Assembly (NCBI GenBank): GCA_047621345.1
Contig: JBLHLW010000005.1
Location: 1 to 64,000 of the forward strand
DNA: 64,000 nt
From: Actimicrobium sp047621345
GTDB lineage: Bacteria > Pseudomonadota > Gammaproteobacteria > Burkholderiales > Burkholderiaceae_D
Direction of reading: 5' to 3'
The notes beneath the pieces are model-generated. The model was not told the origin of the DNA. It did no database searches and was given only the letters and a program-made list of their open reading frames with translations. Shown here piece after piece: positions 44,011 to 51,614 of the stretch (positions are counted from its first letter, which is position 1; every line of letters begins with the position of its first letter). Made by a program: the position numbers and the translations under genes.

Positions 44011-44273
44011 TCAGGCTCCTTGGTTTGAGGATAGCAGAGGATTTTTAAGGACGATACCCGAGCTCGCCGTTTTTTTCATGTCCAATGGCTGTGCCGCTGC
44101 GGCTGTCACGGCAAAACGGAAAAATCGGCATGTTGGTGTGGTATTAAAAAATTCCGCAGGGCATTCCATCTGCGGCTATATTGCGTTCGCACTATCCCCC
44201 ATCCCCGCAGCCGTATATTGAAGCGGATAATCCGGCGTACTTTAACGAGAGAAAAAATCCGGGACTTACCACG

Positions 44274-45827
44274 ATGAGCGATGAATCAGCACCAGACATG
44301 CCGCCTCGCCTGACGCTGCGCGCAATGACCAAACGCTATCCGGCCGTGATTGCCAACGACCGCATCGACCTGACCGTGCAACCCGGCGAGATCCATGCCG
44401 TGCTCGGCGAGAACGGTGCCGGTAAATCGACGCTGATGAAAATCATCTATGGCGCGGTCAAGCCCGATGCCGGTGTGCTCTGCTGGAATGGCGTAGCCAC
44501 CACGATCGACAATCCGGCGGCTGCGCGTGAACTCGGCATCGCGATGGTATTCCAGCATTTTTCATTGTTCGACACGCTCACCGTAGTGGAAAACATTGCA
44601 CTCGGTTTGCCGAAGGGTACCCGTCTCGATGAACTGGCGCTGCGCATTGCCGCCACCGCTGCCCAATACGGACTGGAGCTCGAACCGCAACGGCATGTCC
44701 ATACGCTGTCGGTGGGTGAATGCCAGCGCGTCGAAATTGTCCGCGCTCTGCTGGCCAAACCGCAATTGCTGATTCTCGATGAGCCGACCTCGGTGCTGAC
44801 GCCGCAAGCCGTCGAAAAATTATTCGAGACCTTGCGCAAGCTGGCTGCCGAGGGCTGCAGCATCCTGTACATCAGCCACAAGCTCGATGAAATCCGCGCG
44901 CTGTGCCATACCTGCACGGTCATGCGCGGTGGCAAAGTGACCGGCGTGTGCGATCCGCGGCATGAAACGGCGGCCAGTCTGTCGCGCATGATGATTGGCG
45001 CCGAACCGCCGGCGATGCAGCATGTAGAGCGCGAACCGGGCGCCACGGTGCTGGCTGTGCGGCAGTTGTCACTGCCTAAAAATCATCCGTTTGCCACCGC
45101 CTTGTCGGCCATCAGTTTTGAAGTCCGTGCCGGTGAAATCCTTGGTATCGCCGGGGTCTCCGGCAATGGCCAGCAGGAATTGCTGGCGGCGTTGTCGGGC
45201 GAAGATCCGCGTGCTGATCCGGCCATGATCGCGCTGCACGGCGCACCGGTCGGACGCATGAATGCAGCCGGCCGGCGCGCGTTGGGAATGGGATTCGTGC
45301 CCGAAGAACGGCTCGGACGCGGTGCGGTACCGGAACTGTCGCTGGCCTTGAATGTGCTGTTGTCGCACCAGACCCCGGCGACCGTGCGGTTTGGCATGGT
45401 GCGTTTCAAGGCCATTGCCGGGATCGCCGCCAGCGTGATCAAGCGGTTTAATGTGAAGGCTGCTGGTCCGCATGCAGCTGCTAACAGCCTGTCCGGTGGC
45501 AACCTGCAAAAATACATCGTCGGGCGTGAAATCTTGCGTGCGCCAACCATGCTGCTGGTGGCCCAACCGACCTGGGGTGTCGACGTCGGCGCAGCCGCCC
45601 AGATTCGCGCTGAATTGCTGGCGCTGCGCGATGCCGGCTGTGCACTGCTAGTTATTTCCGAGGAGCTCGACGAATTGTTCGACATTGCTGACCGCTTGAT
45701 TGTCATTGCCAAGGGGCGGGTGTCGCCGCCTGTTGCGCGTGCCGACGCGACCATTGACCAGATCGGTCAGTGGATGAGCGGGTTGTGGAACGATGCCAGC
45801 AAGGAGGTTGGCCATGCTGAGGCTTGA
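44274..45827 (+). CDS. nucleoside/purine-type ABC importer, ATP-binding protein
   Basis: 517 residues from the ATG at 44274 (MSDESAPDM). Two ABC domains: the first has Walker A GENGAGKSTLMK, signature LSVGECQRVEI and Walker B LLILDEPTSVLTPQ; the second has the degenerate P-loop GVSGNGQQELLA and signature LSGGNLQKYIVGRE typical of sugar/nucleoside (BMP-type) importers. It energises uptake with the two permeases and binding protein that follow. Its end overlaps the first permease by 14 nt. Confidence 0.93.
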   Translation: MSDESAPDMPPRLTLRAMTKRYPAVIANDRIDLTVQPGEIHAVLGENGAGKSTLMKIIYGAVKPDAGVLCWNGVATTIDNPAAARELGIAMVFQHFSLFDTLTVVENIALGLPKGTRLDELALRIAATAAQYGLELEPQRHVHTLSVGECQRVEIVRALLAKPQLLILDEPTSVLTPQAVEKLFETLRKLAAEGCSILYISHKLDEIRALCHTCTVMRGGKVTGVCDPRHETAASLSRMMIGAEPPAMQHVEREPGATVLAVRQLSLPKNHPFATALSAISFEVRAGEILGIAGVSGNGQQELLAALSGEDPRADPAMIALHGAPVGRMNAAGRRALGMGFVPEERLGRGAVPELSLALNVLLSHQTPATVRFGMVRFKAIAGIAASVIKRFNVKAAGPHAAANSLSGGNLQKYIVGREILRAPTMLLVAQPTWGVDVGAAAQIRAELLALRDAGCALLVISEELDELFDIADRLIVIAKGRVSPPVARADATIDQIGQWMSGLWNDASKEVGHAEA

Positions 45828-46875
45828 AGCGCGGGCCAATCCGTCGACGCTGATGGCGTGGTGTTCGCCGCTGCTGGCGGTCTTGCTGACGGTACTGTGC
45901 GGAGCGCTGCTGTTCATCGCACTGGACAAGAATCCGCTGACCGGCCTGTCGGTCTTTTTCATCGAACCGCTCAAGACGCTGCGCGGCTGGACCGAAGTTG
46001 GCGTCAAGGTCGCGCCGCTGTTGCTGATCGCCGTTGGTCTGGCAGTGTGCTTTCGCGCCAACGTATTCAATATCGGTGCCGAGGGCCAACTGGTGGTCGG
46101 TGCGATCGCGGGTGGCGCGGCCGGACTCTATTTTGATGATGGTTCCGGCGGCGGGCCGCTGATGATCACGGCTGTGCTGGTGGCCGGAATGCTGGGCGGC
46201 ATGGCATGGGCGGGGATCACCGCGTTCTTGCGTGACCGCTTCAATACCAGTGAAATTCTCGTCTCGCTGATGCTGGTGTATGTCGCGCAGTTGCTGTTGA
46301 GTTACCTCGTGCATGGCATGCTGAAAGACCCGGACGGCTTCAATTTCCCGCAATCGAAGATGTTCTCCGACGGCTTTTTGTTGCCGATTCTGGTGCCGTA
46401 CACGCGCCTGCATATCGGCATCCTGCTGGCGCTGGGCGCAGCGCTGCTGGGCTGGATATTCCTGTCCAAAAGTTTTGCTGGCCTGCGTTTGCAGGTCGGT
46501 GGCATGGCACCGTTGGCGGCGCGCTATGGTGGTTTTTCGTCGCGCACGTCGCTGTGGACGGCAATGCTGGTCTGCGGTGCGCTATCGGGGTTGGCTGGTG
46601 TCTGTGAAGTGATCGGCCCGATCGGACAACTGACGCCGTCGGTCTCGCCCGGTTACGGTTTTGCGGCGATCATCGTCGCGTATGTCGGTCGCTTGCATCC
46701 GGTCGGCGTGATTTTTTCGAGCTTTATCATGGCGCTGTTTTACATCGGTGGCGAACTGGCGCAATCGCGTTTGGGCATGCCCAGCGCAATTACCGGCGTG
46801 TTTCAGGGCATCTTGCTGTTTGCGTTGCTGGCTTGTGACGTCCTGATCCGCTATCAACTGCGCTGGAGAAAATAA
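45814..46875 (+). CDS. nucleoside/purine-type ABC importer, permease 1
   Basis: 353 residues from the ATG at 45814, which has a strong ribosome site AAGGAGG. Eight to ten helices; the CFRANVFNIGAEGQLVVGAI stretch marks BMP-type permeases. Forms the channel with permease 2. Its stop codon shares bases with the next start (TAATG). Confidence 0.93.
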   Translation: MLRLEARANPSTLMAWCSPLLAVLLTVLCGALLFIALDKNPLTGLSVFFIEPLKTLRGWTEVGVKVAPLLLIAVGLAVCFRANVFNIGAEGQLVVGAIAGGAAGLYFDDGSGGGPLMITAVLVAGMLGGMAWAGITAFLRDRFNTSEILVSLMLVYVAQLLLSYLVHGMLKDPDGFNFPQSKMFSDGFLLPILVPYTRLHIGILLALGAALLGWIFLSKSFAGLRLQVGGMAPLAARYGGFSSRTSLWTAMLVCGALSGLAGVCEVIGPIGQLTPSVSPGYGFAAIIVAYVGRLHPVGVIFSSFIMALFYIGGELAQSRLGMPSAITGVFQGILLFALLACDVLIRYQLRWRK

Positions 46876-47792
46876 TGGAATCTGTTGCTCCGCTCATTGC
46901 GGCATCGATCAATGCCGGTACGCCCTTGCTGCTGGCCGCGCTCGGTTTGCTGATCAATGAAAAATCCGGTGTCGTCAACCTCGGTGCCGAGGGCATGATG
47001 CTCATGGCTGCCGTGATTGGTTTTGCGATCACGATCCATACCGGCAGCGTGCCGCTGGGTTTCGTTGCCGGCGCACTGGCCGGTATGCTGCTGGCCGGAT
47101 TTTTTGCGCTGATGACGGTCTGGTTGGGTGCCAATCAATACGCGACCGGGCTGGCGTTATCGTTGTTCGGTGCCGGTGCGTCGGCCTATATCGGCATCAG
47201 TTATGTCGGCCAGAGCCTGCATAACACGCGCTCCGTCGTGCCGTTTCTTGGCGACATACCGTTTGTTGGCGCGGCGCTGTTTCGTCAGCATCCGATGGTC
47301 TATTTGTCGATGGCGCTGTGTGGCGCGATTATCTGGTTTTTGTACCGCACCCGTGCCGGTCTGATCCTGCGCGCGGTCGGCGAGTCGCCGTCATCGGCGC
47401 ATGCACTGGGCTACAACGTGCGCCGCATTCGCTTGTCGGCGCTGCTGTTTGGCGGTGCCTGTTGCGGCTTGGCAGGCGCGTTCCTGTCGCTGGTCTACAC
47501 GCCGCTCTGGGTCGAAGGCATGGTGGCTGGCCGCGGCTGGATTGCACTGGCACTGACCACCTTCGCGACCTGGCGACCGGCACGCGTACTCAGCGGTGCC
47601 TACCTGTTCGGCGGTGTCACCATCCTGACCTTTCATTTGCAAGGACTGGGCGTGCCGATTGCGTCGCAATTGCTGTCGATGCTGCCGTATCTGGCAACCA
47701 TCGTCGTGCTGGTGCTGATCTCGCGTAACGCCAACTGGATACGGCTGAACATGCCCGCTTCACTCGGGAAAAATTTCAATCCGAATCAGTAA
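46875..47792 (+). CDS. nucleoside/purine-type ABC importer, permease 2
   Basis: 305 residues. The motif INEKSGVVNLGAEGMMLMAA is the partner signature. Eight to nine helices, with GYNVRRIRLSALLFGGACCG in the cytoplasmic coupling region. Directly coupled to permease 1; the binding protein follows 137 bp later. Confidence 0.93.
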   Translation: MESVAPLIAASINAGTPLLLAALGLLINEKSGVVNLGAEGMMLMAAVIGFAITIHTGSVPLGFVAGALAGMLLAGFFALMTVWLGANQYATGLALSLFGAGASAYIGISYVGQSLHNTRSVVPFLGDIPFVGAALFRQHPMVYLSMALCGAIIWFLYRTRAGLILRAVGESPSSAHALGYNVRRIRLSALLFGGACCGLAGAFLSLVYTPLWVEGMVAGRGWIALALTTFATWRPARVLSGAYLFGGVTILTFHLQGLGVPIASQLLSMLPYLATIVVLVLISRNANWIRLNMPASLGKNFNPNQ

Positions 47793-47929
47793 TCGTCCAT
47801 ACACGCTATATCCGGTTCGATATGACGTGCAGGAGGCGGATCGCCATAATGGCAACGCTGCAGCGCTTTACCCGCGTGCTGCTGCGCCTTTCATTGCCCT
47901 GTCGCGGGAGCCACACCTTGAGGAATACC

Positions 47930-49000
47930 ATGTTTAAAAATGTCGTTCGTGGCGCTGTTTCTGCCGTCGCCCTGTTATCGGTGAGCGCCTTTGCCGCCGA
48001 GCCGCTCGGGGTCGGCTTTGTCTACGTCAGTCCGATCGGTGACGCCGGTTGGACCACCCAGCACGACATCGGCCGCAAGGAAATGGAAAAAAATCTCGGC
48101 GCCAAGGTCAAGACCAAGTTCGTCGAGAACGTGCCCGAAGGTGCGGATGCTGAGCGCGTCATCCGCGACCTCGCGCAGCAAGGCAACAAGCTGATTATCA
48201 CGACGTCGTTCGGTTACATGAACCCGACGCTGAAAGTCGCCAAGCAATATCCGGAGGTCAAATTTATCCACCTGACCGGCTATAAAACGGCGGCCAATGT
48301 CGGCGTTGCCAACGCACGCTTTTATGAAGGGCGCTATTTGTCAGGCGTGCTGGCCGGAAAAATGTCGACCACGCACGTGGCTGGCTATGTTGCCGCTTTC
48401 CCGATTCCTGAAGTGCTGCAAGGGATCAATGCCTTCACGCGCGGCATGCGCAGCGTCGATCCGAAAGCCGAAGTCAAGGTCATCTGGGTCAACAGCTGGT
48501 TCGATCCGGGCAAGGAACGCGACGCGACCCTGACGCTGATCGGCCAGGGCGCCGACGTCGTGACGAATCACACGGATTCGACCGCCGTGATGCAGGCCGC
48601 CGAAGAAAAAGGCAAGTACGCCGTGGCCTACCATTCCGACATGAAGAAGTTCGGCCCGAAAGCCCAGCTTGGCGCGGTGACCCATCACTGGGGAGCGTAT
48701 TACACCGAGCAGGCACATGCCGTCATCGACGGTAAATGGAAACCGACCAGCGTCTGGGGTGGCATCAAGGATGGCATGGTCAAGTTTGAAAACATCAGCG
48801 CGACGGTGCCAGCCGATGTGAAATTGCTCGTCGCCACCAAAGAGAAAGAAATCATCGCCGGCACCCTCACGCCATTCGCCGGTCCGGTCAAGGATAACGA
48901 AGGCAAGGTACGGTTGGAAAAAGGACCGATGAGTGATGACGCGTTGAGCAAGATGGATTATTACGTTGACGGCGTGGTGGGGAAATTGCCGGCGAAGTAA
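47930..49000 (+). CDS. BMP-family periplasmic binding protein of the importer
   Basis: 356 residues from the ATG at 47930 (TTGAGGAATACC before it). Signal peptide of about 22 residues (SAFAA/EPLGVGFVYVSP), without a lipobox Cys, so soluble in the periplasm. GDAGWTTQHDIGRKEMEK and TSFGYMNP fit BMP/PnrA-type nucleoside or purine binding proteins. Together with the catabolic genes at 50-55 kb, purines (or breakdown products such as allantoin) are the likely cargo. The last 105 codons recur, at 49842-50156, as a separate fragment. Confidence 0.92.
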   Translation: MFKNVVRGAVSAVALLSVSAFAAEPLGVGFVYVSPIGDAGWTTQHDIGRKEMEKNLGAKVKTKFVENVPEGADAERVIRDLAQQGNKLIITTSFGYMNPTLKVAKQYPEVKFIHLTGYKTAANVGVANARFYEGRYLSGVLAGKMSTTHVAGYVAAFPIPEVLQGINAFTRGMRSVDPKAEVKVIWVNSWFDPGKERDATLTLIGQGADVVTNHTDSTAVMQAAEEKGKYAVAYHSDMKKFGPKAQLGAVTHHWGAYYTEQAHAVIDGKWKPTSVWGGIKDGMVKFENISATVPADVKLLVATKEKEIIAGTLTPFAGPVKDNEGKVRLEKGPMSDDALSKMDYYVDGVVGKLPAK

Positions 49001-49036
49001 GTGATGTTTTAGTGTGTAGTAGCTGAAGCGCCTGTT

Positions 49037-49076
49037 GGCCCCGTTCATTGAGTGAAATCAATTAATGGGGCCTTTT
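49037..49076 (+). terminator. intrinsic terminator of the importer operon
   Basis: GGCCCC-GTTCATT, loop, AATTAAT-GGGGCC, then TTTT. Stem of six GC pairs plus an interrupted AT part. Confidence 0.8.
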
Positions 49077-49175
49077 GCATTTTTTGTTGTAGTTAGTAGC
49101 TATCGTCCATCTACTTTAAGGACCATGGACGACGATTTCATCATGTGTACAACGATATGTTTGCCATTGACACTG

Positions 49176-49187
49176 CAGGAATTCCTG
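49176..49187. promoter_or_regulatory. palindrome upstream of brnT, candidate BrnA operator
   Basis: CAGGAATTCCTG, a perfect 12-bp palindrome 44 bp before the brnT start. BrnA antitoxins are dimeric DNA-binding repressors of their own operon; the assignment is by position only. Confidence 0.45.
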
Positions 49188-49231
49188 ATTCGCAGAGCCT
49201 GTCGCATCAGACGTAGCAAAGCGGATGTGCT

Positions 49232-49504
49232 GTGAAGATTACTTACGACTTTGCCAAGCGCGAGAGGACAATTCTGGAGCGGGGATTGGACTTCGAACGG
49301 GTTAATGAGGTATTTTCAGGACTGACGTTGACGATTGAAGATGATCGTCAACGTTACGGTGAGGCACGGTCCATCACAATGGGATTTCTCGATCAGCGGA
49401 TGGTGGTAGTGGTCTGGACTTGGCGCGATGGAACCTGTCGCGTAATCAGTATGAGGAAAGCAAATGAACGCGAAATCAGAAGATTTACCCAAAGCCTGGG
49501 TTGA
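49232..49504 (+). CDS. brnT: BrnT-family ribonuclease toxin
   Basis: 90 residues from a GTG (49232). YDFAKRERTILERGLDFERV at the start, then DDRQRYGEARSITMGFLDQR and VVVWTWRDGTCRVISMRKAN, EREIRRF are the BrnT pattern (RelE-like fold, RNase). In type II systems BrnT slows translation when BrnA is lost. The gene overlaps brnA by 41 nt, the normal order toxin then antitoxin. Confidence 0.93.
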   Translation: MKITYDFAKRERTILERGLDFERVNEVFSGLTLTIEDDRQRYGEARSITMGFLDQRMVVVVWTWRDGTCRVISMRKANEREIRRFTQSLG

Positions 49505-49736
49505 TCCGGACGACGCTCCGGAGATCACTGAGGCTTTGATCGCCAGCGGGAAATGGAAAATTGGCGGTCGAATCGTAACTCGCAGCGAGGCACTGACGGA
49601 ACTTGGCATGGAGGGCAGTGCGACGGTCACTCTCGACACCGAAGTCGTTGATGCGTTTCGACGACACGGTGACGGCTGGCAAGCAAAAATGAATGCCGCT
49701 TTACGCGAGTGGCTGGCTACGCATCAGGTCGTTTAG
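49464..49736 (+). CDS. brnA: BrnA-family antitoxin
   Basis: 90 residues; GAGG seven bases before the ATG, lying inside brnT. Its C-terminal part LDTEVVDAFRRHGDGWQAKM, NAALREWL is the BrnA ribbon-helix-helix signature. It neutralises BrnT and should repress the operon. It sits between the complete binding-protein gene and its duplicated tail. Confidence 0.93.
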   Translation: MNAKSEDLPKAWVDPDDAPEITEALIASGKWKIGGRIVTRSEALTELGMEGSATVTLDTEVVDAFRRHGDGWQAKMNAALREWLATHQVV

Positions 49737-49768
49737 CCTGCAGTATCGCGCTGGCGGAGACCAATTGT

Positions 49769-49841
49769 GAGGGTGGGCACGGCATCGTGTGCCCACGCGC
49801 GTATGCTGACGCCCTCTGCCAAGTCTGGCGGTTCGGCGGAG
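49769..49841 (+). repeat. GTGGGCAC repeat, truncated copy
   Basis: GAGGGTGGGCACGGCATCGT and GTGCCCACGCG hairpin, then a core variant with GCCAAGTCTGGCGGTTCGGC GGAGCA. It is cut at GCAC where the duplicated binding-protein tail begins; the other half-unit reappears after that tail. The core differs from the 37-kb copies but equals the copy at 50164. Confidence 0.8.
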
Positions 49842-50156
49842 CACTGGAGTGCGTATTACACCGAGCAGGCGCAAGCCGTCATCGACGGTAAATGGAAACC
49901 AACCAGCGTGTGGGGTGGCATCAAGGATGGCATGGTCAAGTTTGAAAACATCAGTGCGGCGGTGCCGGCCGATGTGAAATTGCTCGTCACCACCAAAGAG
50001 AAAGAAATCATCGCCGGCACCCTCACGCCATTCGCTGGTCCGGTGAAGGATAACGAAGGCAAGGTACGTTTGGAAAAAGGCCCGATGAGTGATGAAGCGC
50101 TGAGCAAGATGGATTATTACGTCGATGGCGTAGTGGGGAAATTGCCGGCGAAGTAA
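49842..50156 (+). pseudogene. duplicated 3' fragment of the BMP binding-protein gene
   Basis: 315 bases from CACTGG to the stop codon, the same length as 48686-49000. Of about 103 residues only five differ (for example HW-G to HW-S, HAV to QAV, D to E near the end), and the last residues VVGKLPAK are the same. No signal peptide or N-lobe is present, and the upstream in-frame codons come from the repeat. The fragment cannot make a binding protein. Its start at CACT is shared by both the repeat (GGAGCACT) and the gene (CATCACT), a likely microhomology junction. Confidence 0.92.
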
Positions 50157-50163
50157 GCAATTG

Positions 50164-50255
50164 GGGGGCAACGCGCCGTGTGCCGACGCCCTTCGCCAAT
50201 TCTGGCGGTTCGGCGGAGCACTCGCGTGGGCACGATACCCCTGTGCCCACCCTAC
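50164..50255 (+). repeat. GTGGGCAC repeat, copy next to the 8-oxoguanine deaminase gene
   Basis: Decayed 5' hairpin (GCAACGCGCCGTGTGCCGAC), core with CCAATTCTGGCGGTTCGGCG GAGCACTCGC, then an intact GTGGGCACGATACCCCTGTG CCCACCCTAC hairpin. It ends 10 bp before the stop codon of the next minus-strand gene. Confidence 0.82.
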
Positions 50256-50264
50256 CAGCGCATT

Positions 50265-51614
50265 TCACCCTACCAACTCCGTAGCCAACCGGTTATGCCG
50301 TTCTTGTACCAGACCCACATCCACCGTCACACAGCGCCCATCGCGCACCACCACACGCCCATTGATGATGCTGTGCGAGACAGTGGTCGGAGTGCAAAAT
50401 ACCAGTGCCGCGACCGGGTCATGCAACGCGCCGGCATAGCCGATCTGGTTCAGGTCGAACATCACCACATCGGCCGACATGCCCGGCGCGAGCGCGCCGA
50501 TGTCGTCGCGGTTGAGCACTTTTGCACCACCCAGCGTGGCCATTTCCAGCGCCTGGCGTGCTGTCATTGCGGCCGGTCCGTAGCCGACCCGCTGTAAGAG
50601 CATCGCCTGCCGGACTTCGCCGAGCAGATGCGCACCATCGTTGGAGGCGCTGCCATCGACGCCGAGGCCGACCGGTACGCCCTGGTCGAGCATCGTCCGG
50701 ATCGGCGCGATGCCGGACGCCAGTCGCATGTTCGAGCACGGGCAATGCGCCACGCCAGTGCCGGTACGGGCGAACAGGGCGATGCCAGCCGGGTCGAGTT
50801 GCACGCAGTGCGCGTGCCAGACATCGTGGCCGACCCAGCCGCATTCTTCGGCATATTCGGCCGGCGTCATATTGAATTTTTCGCGGCTGTACGTGACGTC
50901 GCTGCTGTTCTCGGCCAGATGCGTGTGCATCGATACGCCGTGGCTGCGCGCCAGTCGGGCCGATTCGCGCATCAGGTCTTGCGAGACCGAAAACGGCGAG
51001 CACGGTGCGACCACAATGCGCTGCATCGCGTGGCGATTGCTATCGTGATAGATCTCGATCAGACGCTGCGTGTCGCGCAGGATCGCTGTTTCGTCTTCAA
51101 CCAGTCGGTCCGGCGGTACTCCGCCTTGTGACTGGCCGACACTCATCGCGCCGCGCGCCGCATGGAAGCGCATACCGATTTCCTGCGCCGCCTCGATGCT
51201 GTCATCGAGCCGGCAGCCGTTCGGAAAAATATACAAATGGTCGCTCGTGGTGGTGCAGCCCGACAGCATCAGTTCGGCCATCGCGGTCTGGGTCGACACA
51301 TGAATCATCGCCGGCGTCAGTCCGGCCCAGATCGGATACAGGTGGACTAGCCAGTCGAACAGCGCGGCGTCCTGCGCGGCGGGAACCGCGCGGGTCAGGC
51401 TCTGGAACATGTGGTGATGGGTGTTGACCAGACCGGGCAGCACGACCTGTCCGGTGGCATCGATGACGGTATCGGCGTGATCGGGCAGTTCGGCGCTGGG
51501 GCCGACCTGCTCGATGACGTTGTCGCGGATGAAGATTGCCCCATCGCTGATTTCACGCCGCTGTGCATCCATCGTTACCAGCACGCGGGCGTGGCGAATC
51601 AGCAGCGTGCTCAT
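50265..51614 (-). CDS. 8-oxoguanine deaminase-like amidohydrolase
   Basis: 449 residues. Amidohydrolase metal motifs: PGLVNTHHHMFQSLTRA (HxH), HTHLAENSSD, and GLGVDGSASND with the catalytic Asp. Sequence style and length fit the Pseudomonas-type 8-oxoguanine deaminases, which turn 8-oxoguanine into urate; a guanine/isoguanine deaminase is the alternative. It gives urate to the downstream ureide pathway encoded by the two genes upstream in the same operon. Its ATG overlaps the preceding stop by 4 nt. Confidence 0.85.
   Translation of the reverse strand: MSTLLIRHARVLVTMDAQRREISDGAIFIRDNVIEQVGPSAELPDHADTVIDATGQVVLPGLVNTHHHMFQSLTRAVPAAQDAALFDWLVHLYPIWAGLTPAMIHVSTQTAMAELMLSGCTTTSDHLYIFPNGCRLDDSIEAAQEIGMRFHAARGAMSVGQSQGGVPPDRLVEDETAILRDTQRLIEIYHDSNRHAMQRIVVAPCSPFSVSQDLMRESARLARSHGVSMHTHLAENSSDVTYSREKFNMTPAEYAEECGWVGHDVWHAHCVQLDPAGIALFARTGTGVAHCPCSNMRLASGIAPIRTMLDQGVPVGLGVDGSASNDGAHLLGEVRQAMLLQRVGYGPAAMTARQALEMATLGGAKVLNRDDIGALAPGMSADVVMFDLNQIGYAGALHDPVAALVFCTPTTVSHSIINGRVVVRDGRCVTVDVGLVQERHNRLATELVG

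Noticed and set aside
44011..44273. Purine riboswitch before the ABC importer
   Set aside because: Only a short CCGCAG/CTGCGG hairpin (about 44155-44176) is visible; no purine-aptamer core could be recognised.
49767..50156. A 129-codon frame that could be called a small gene
   Set aside because: It starts with GTG inside the repeat, and everything past base 49842 is the duplicated tail of the binding-protein gene, without signal peptide or first lobe.
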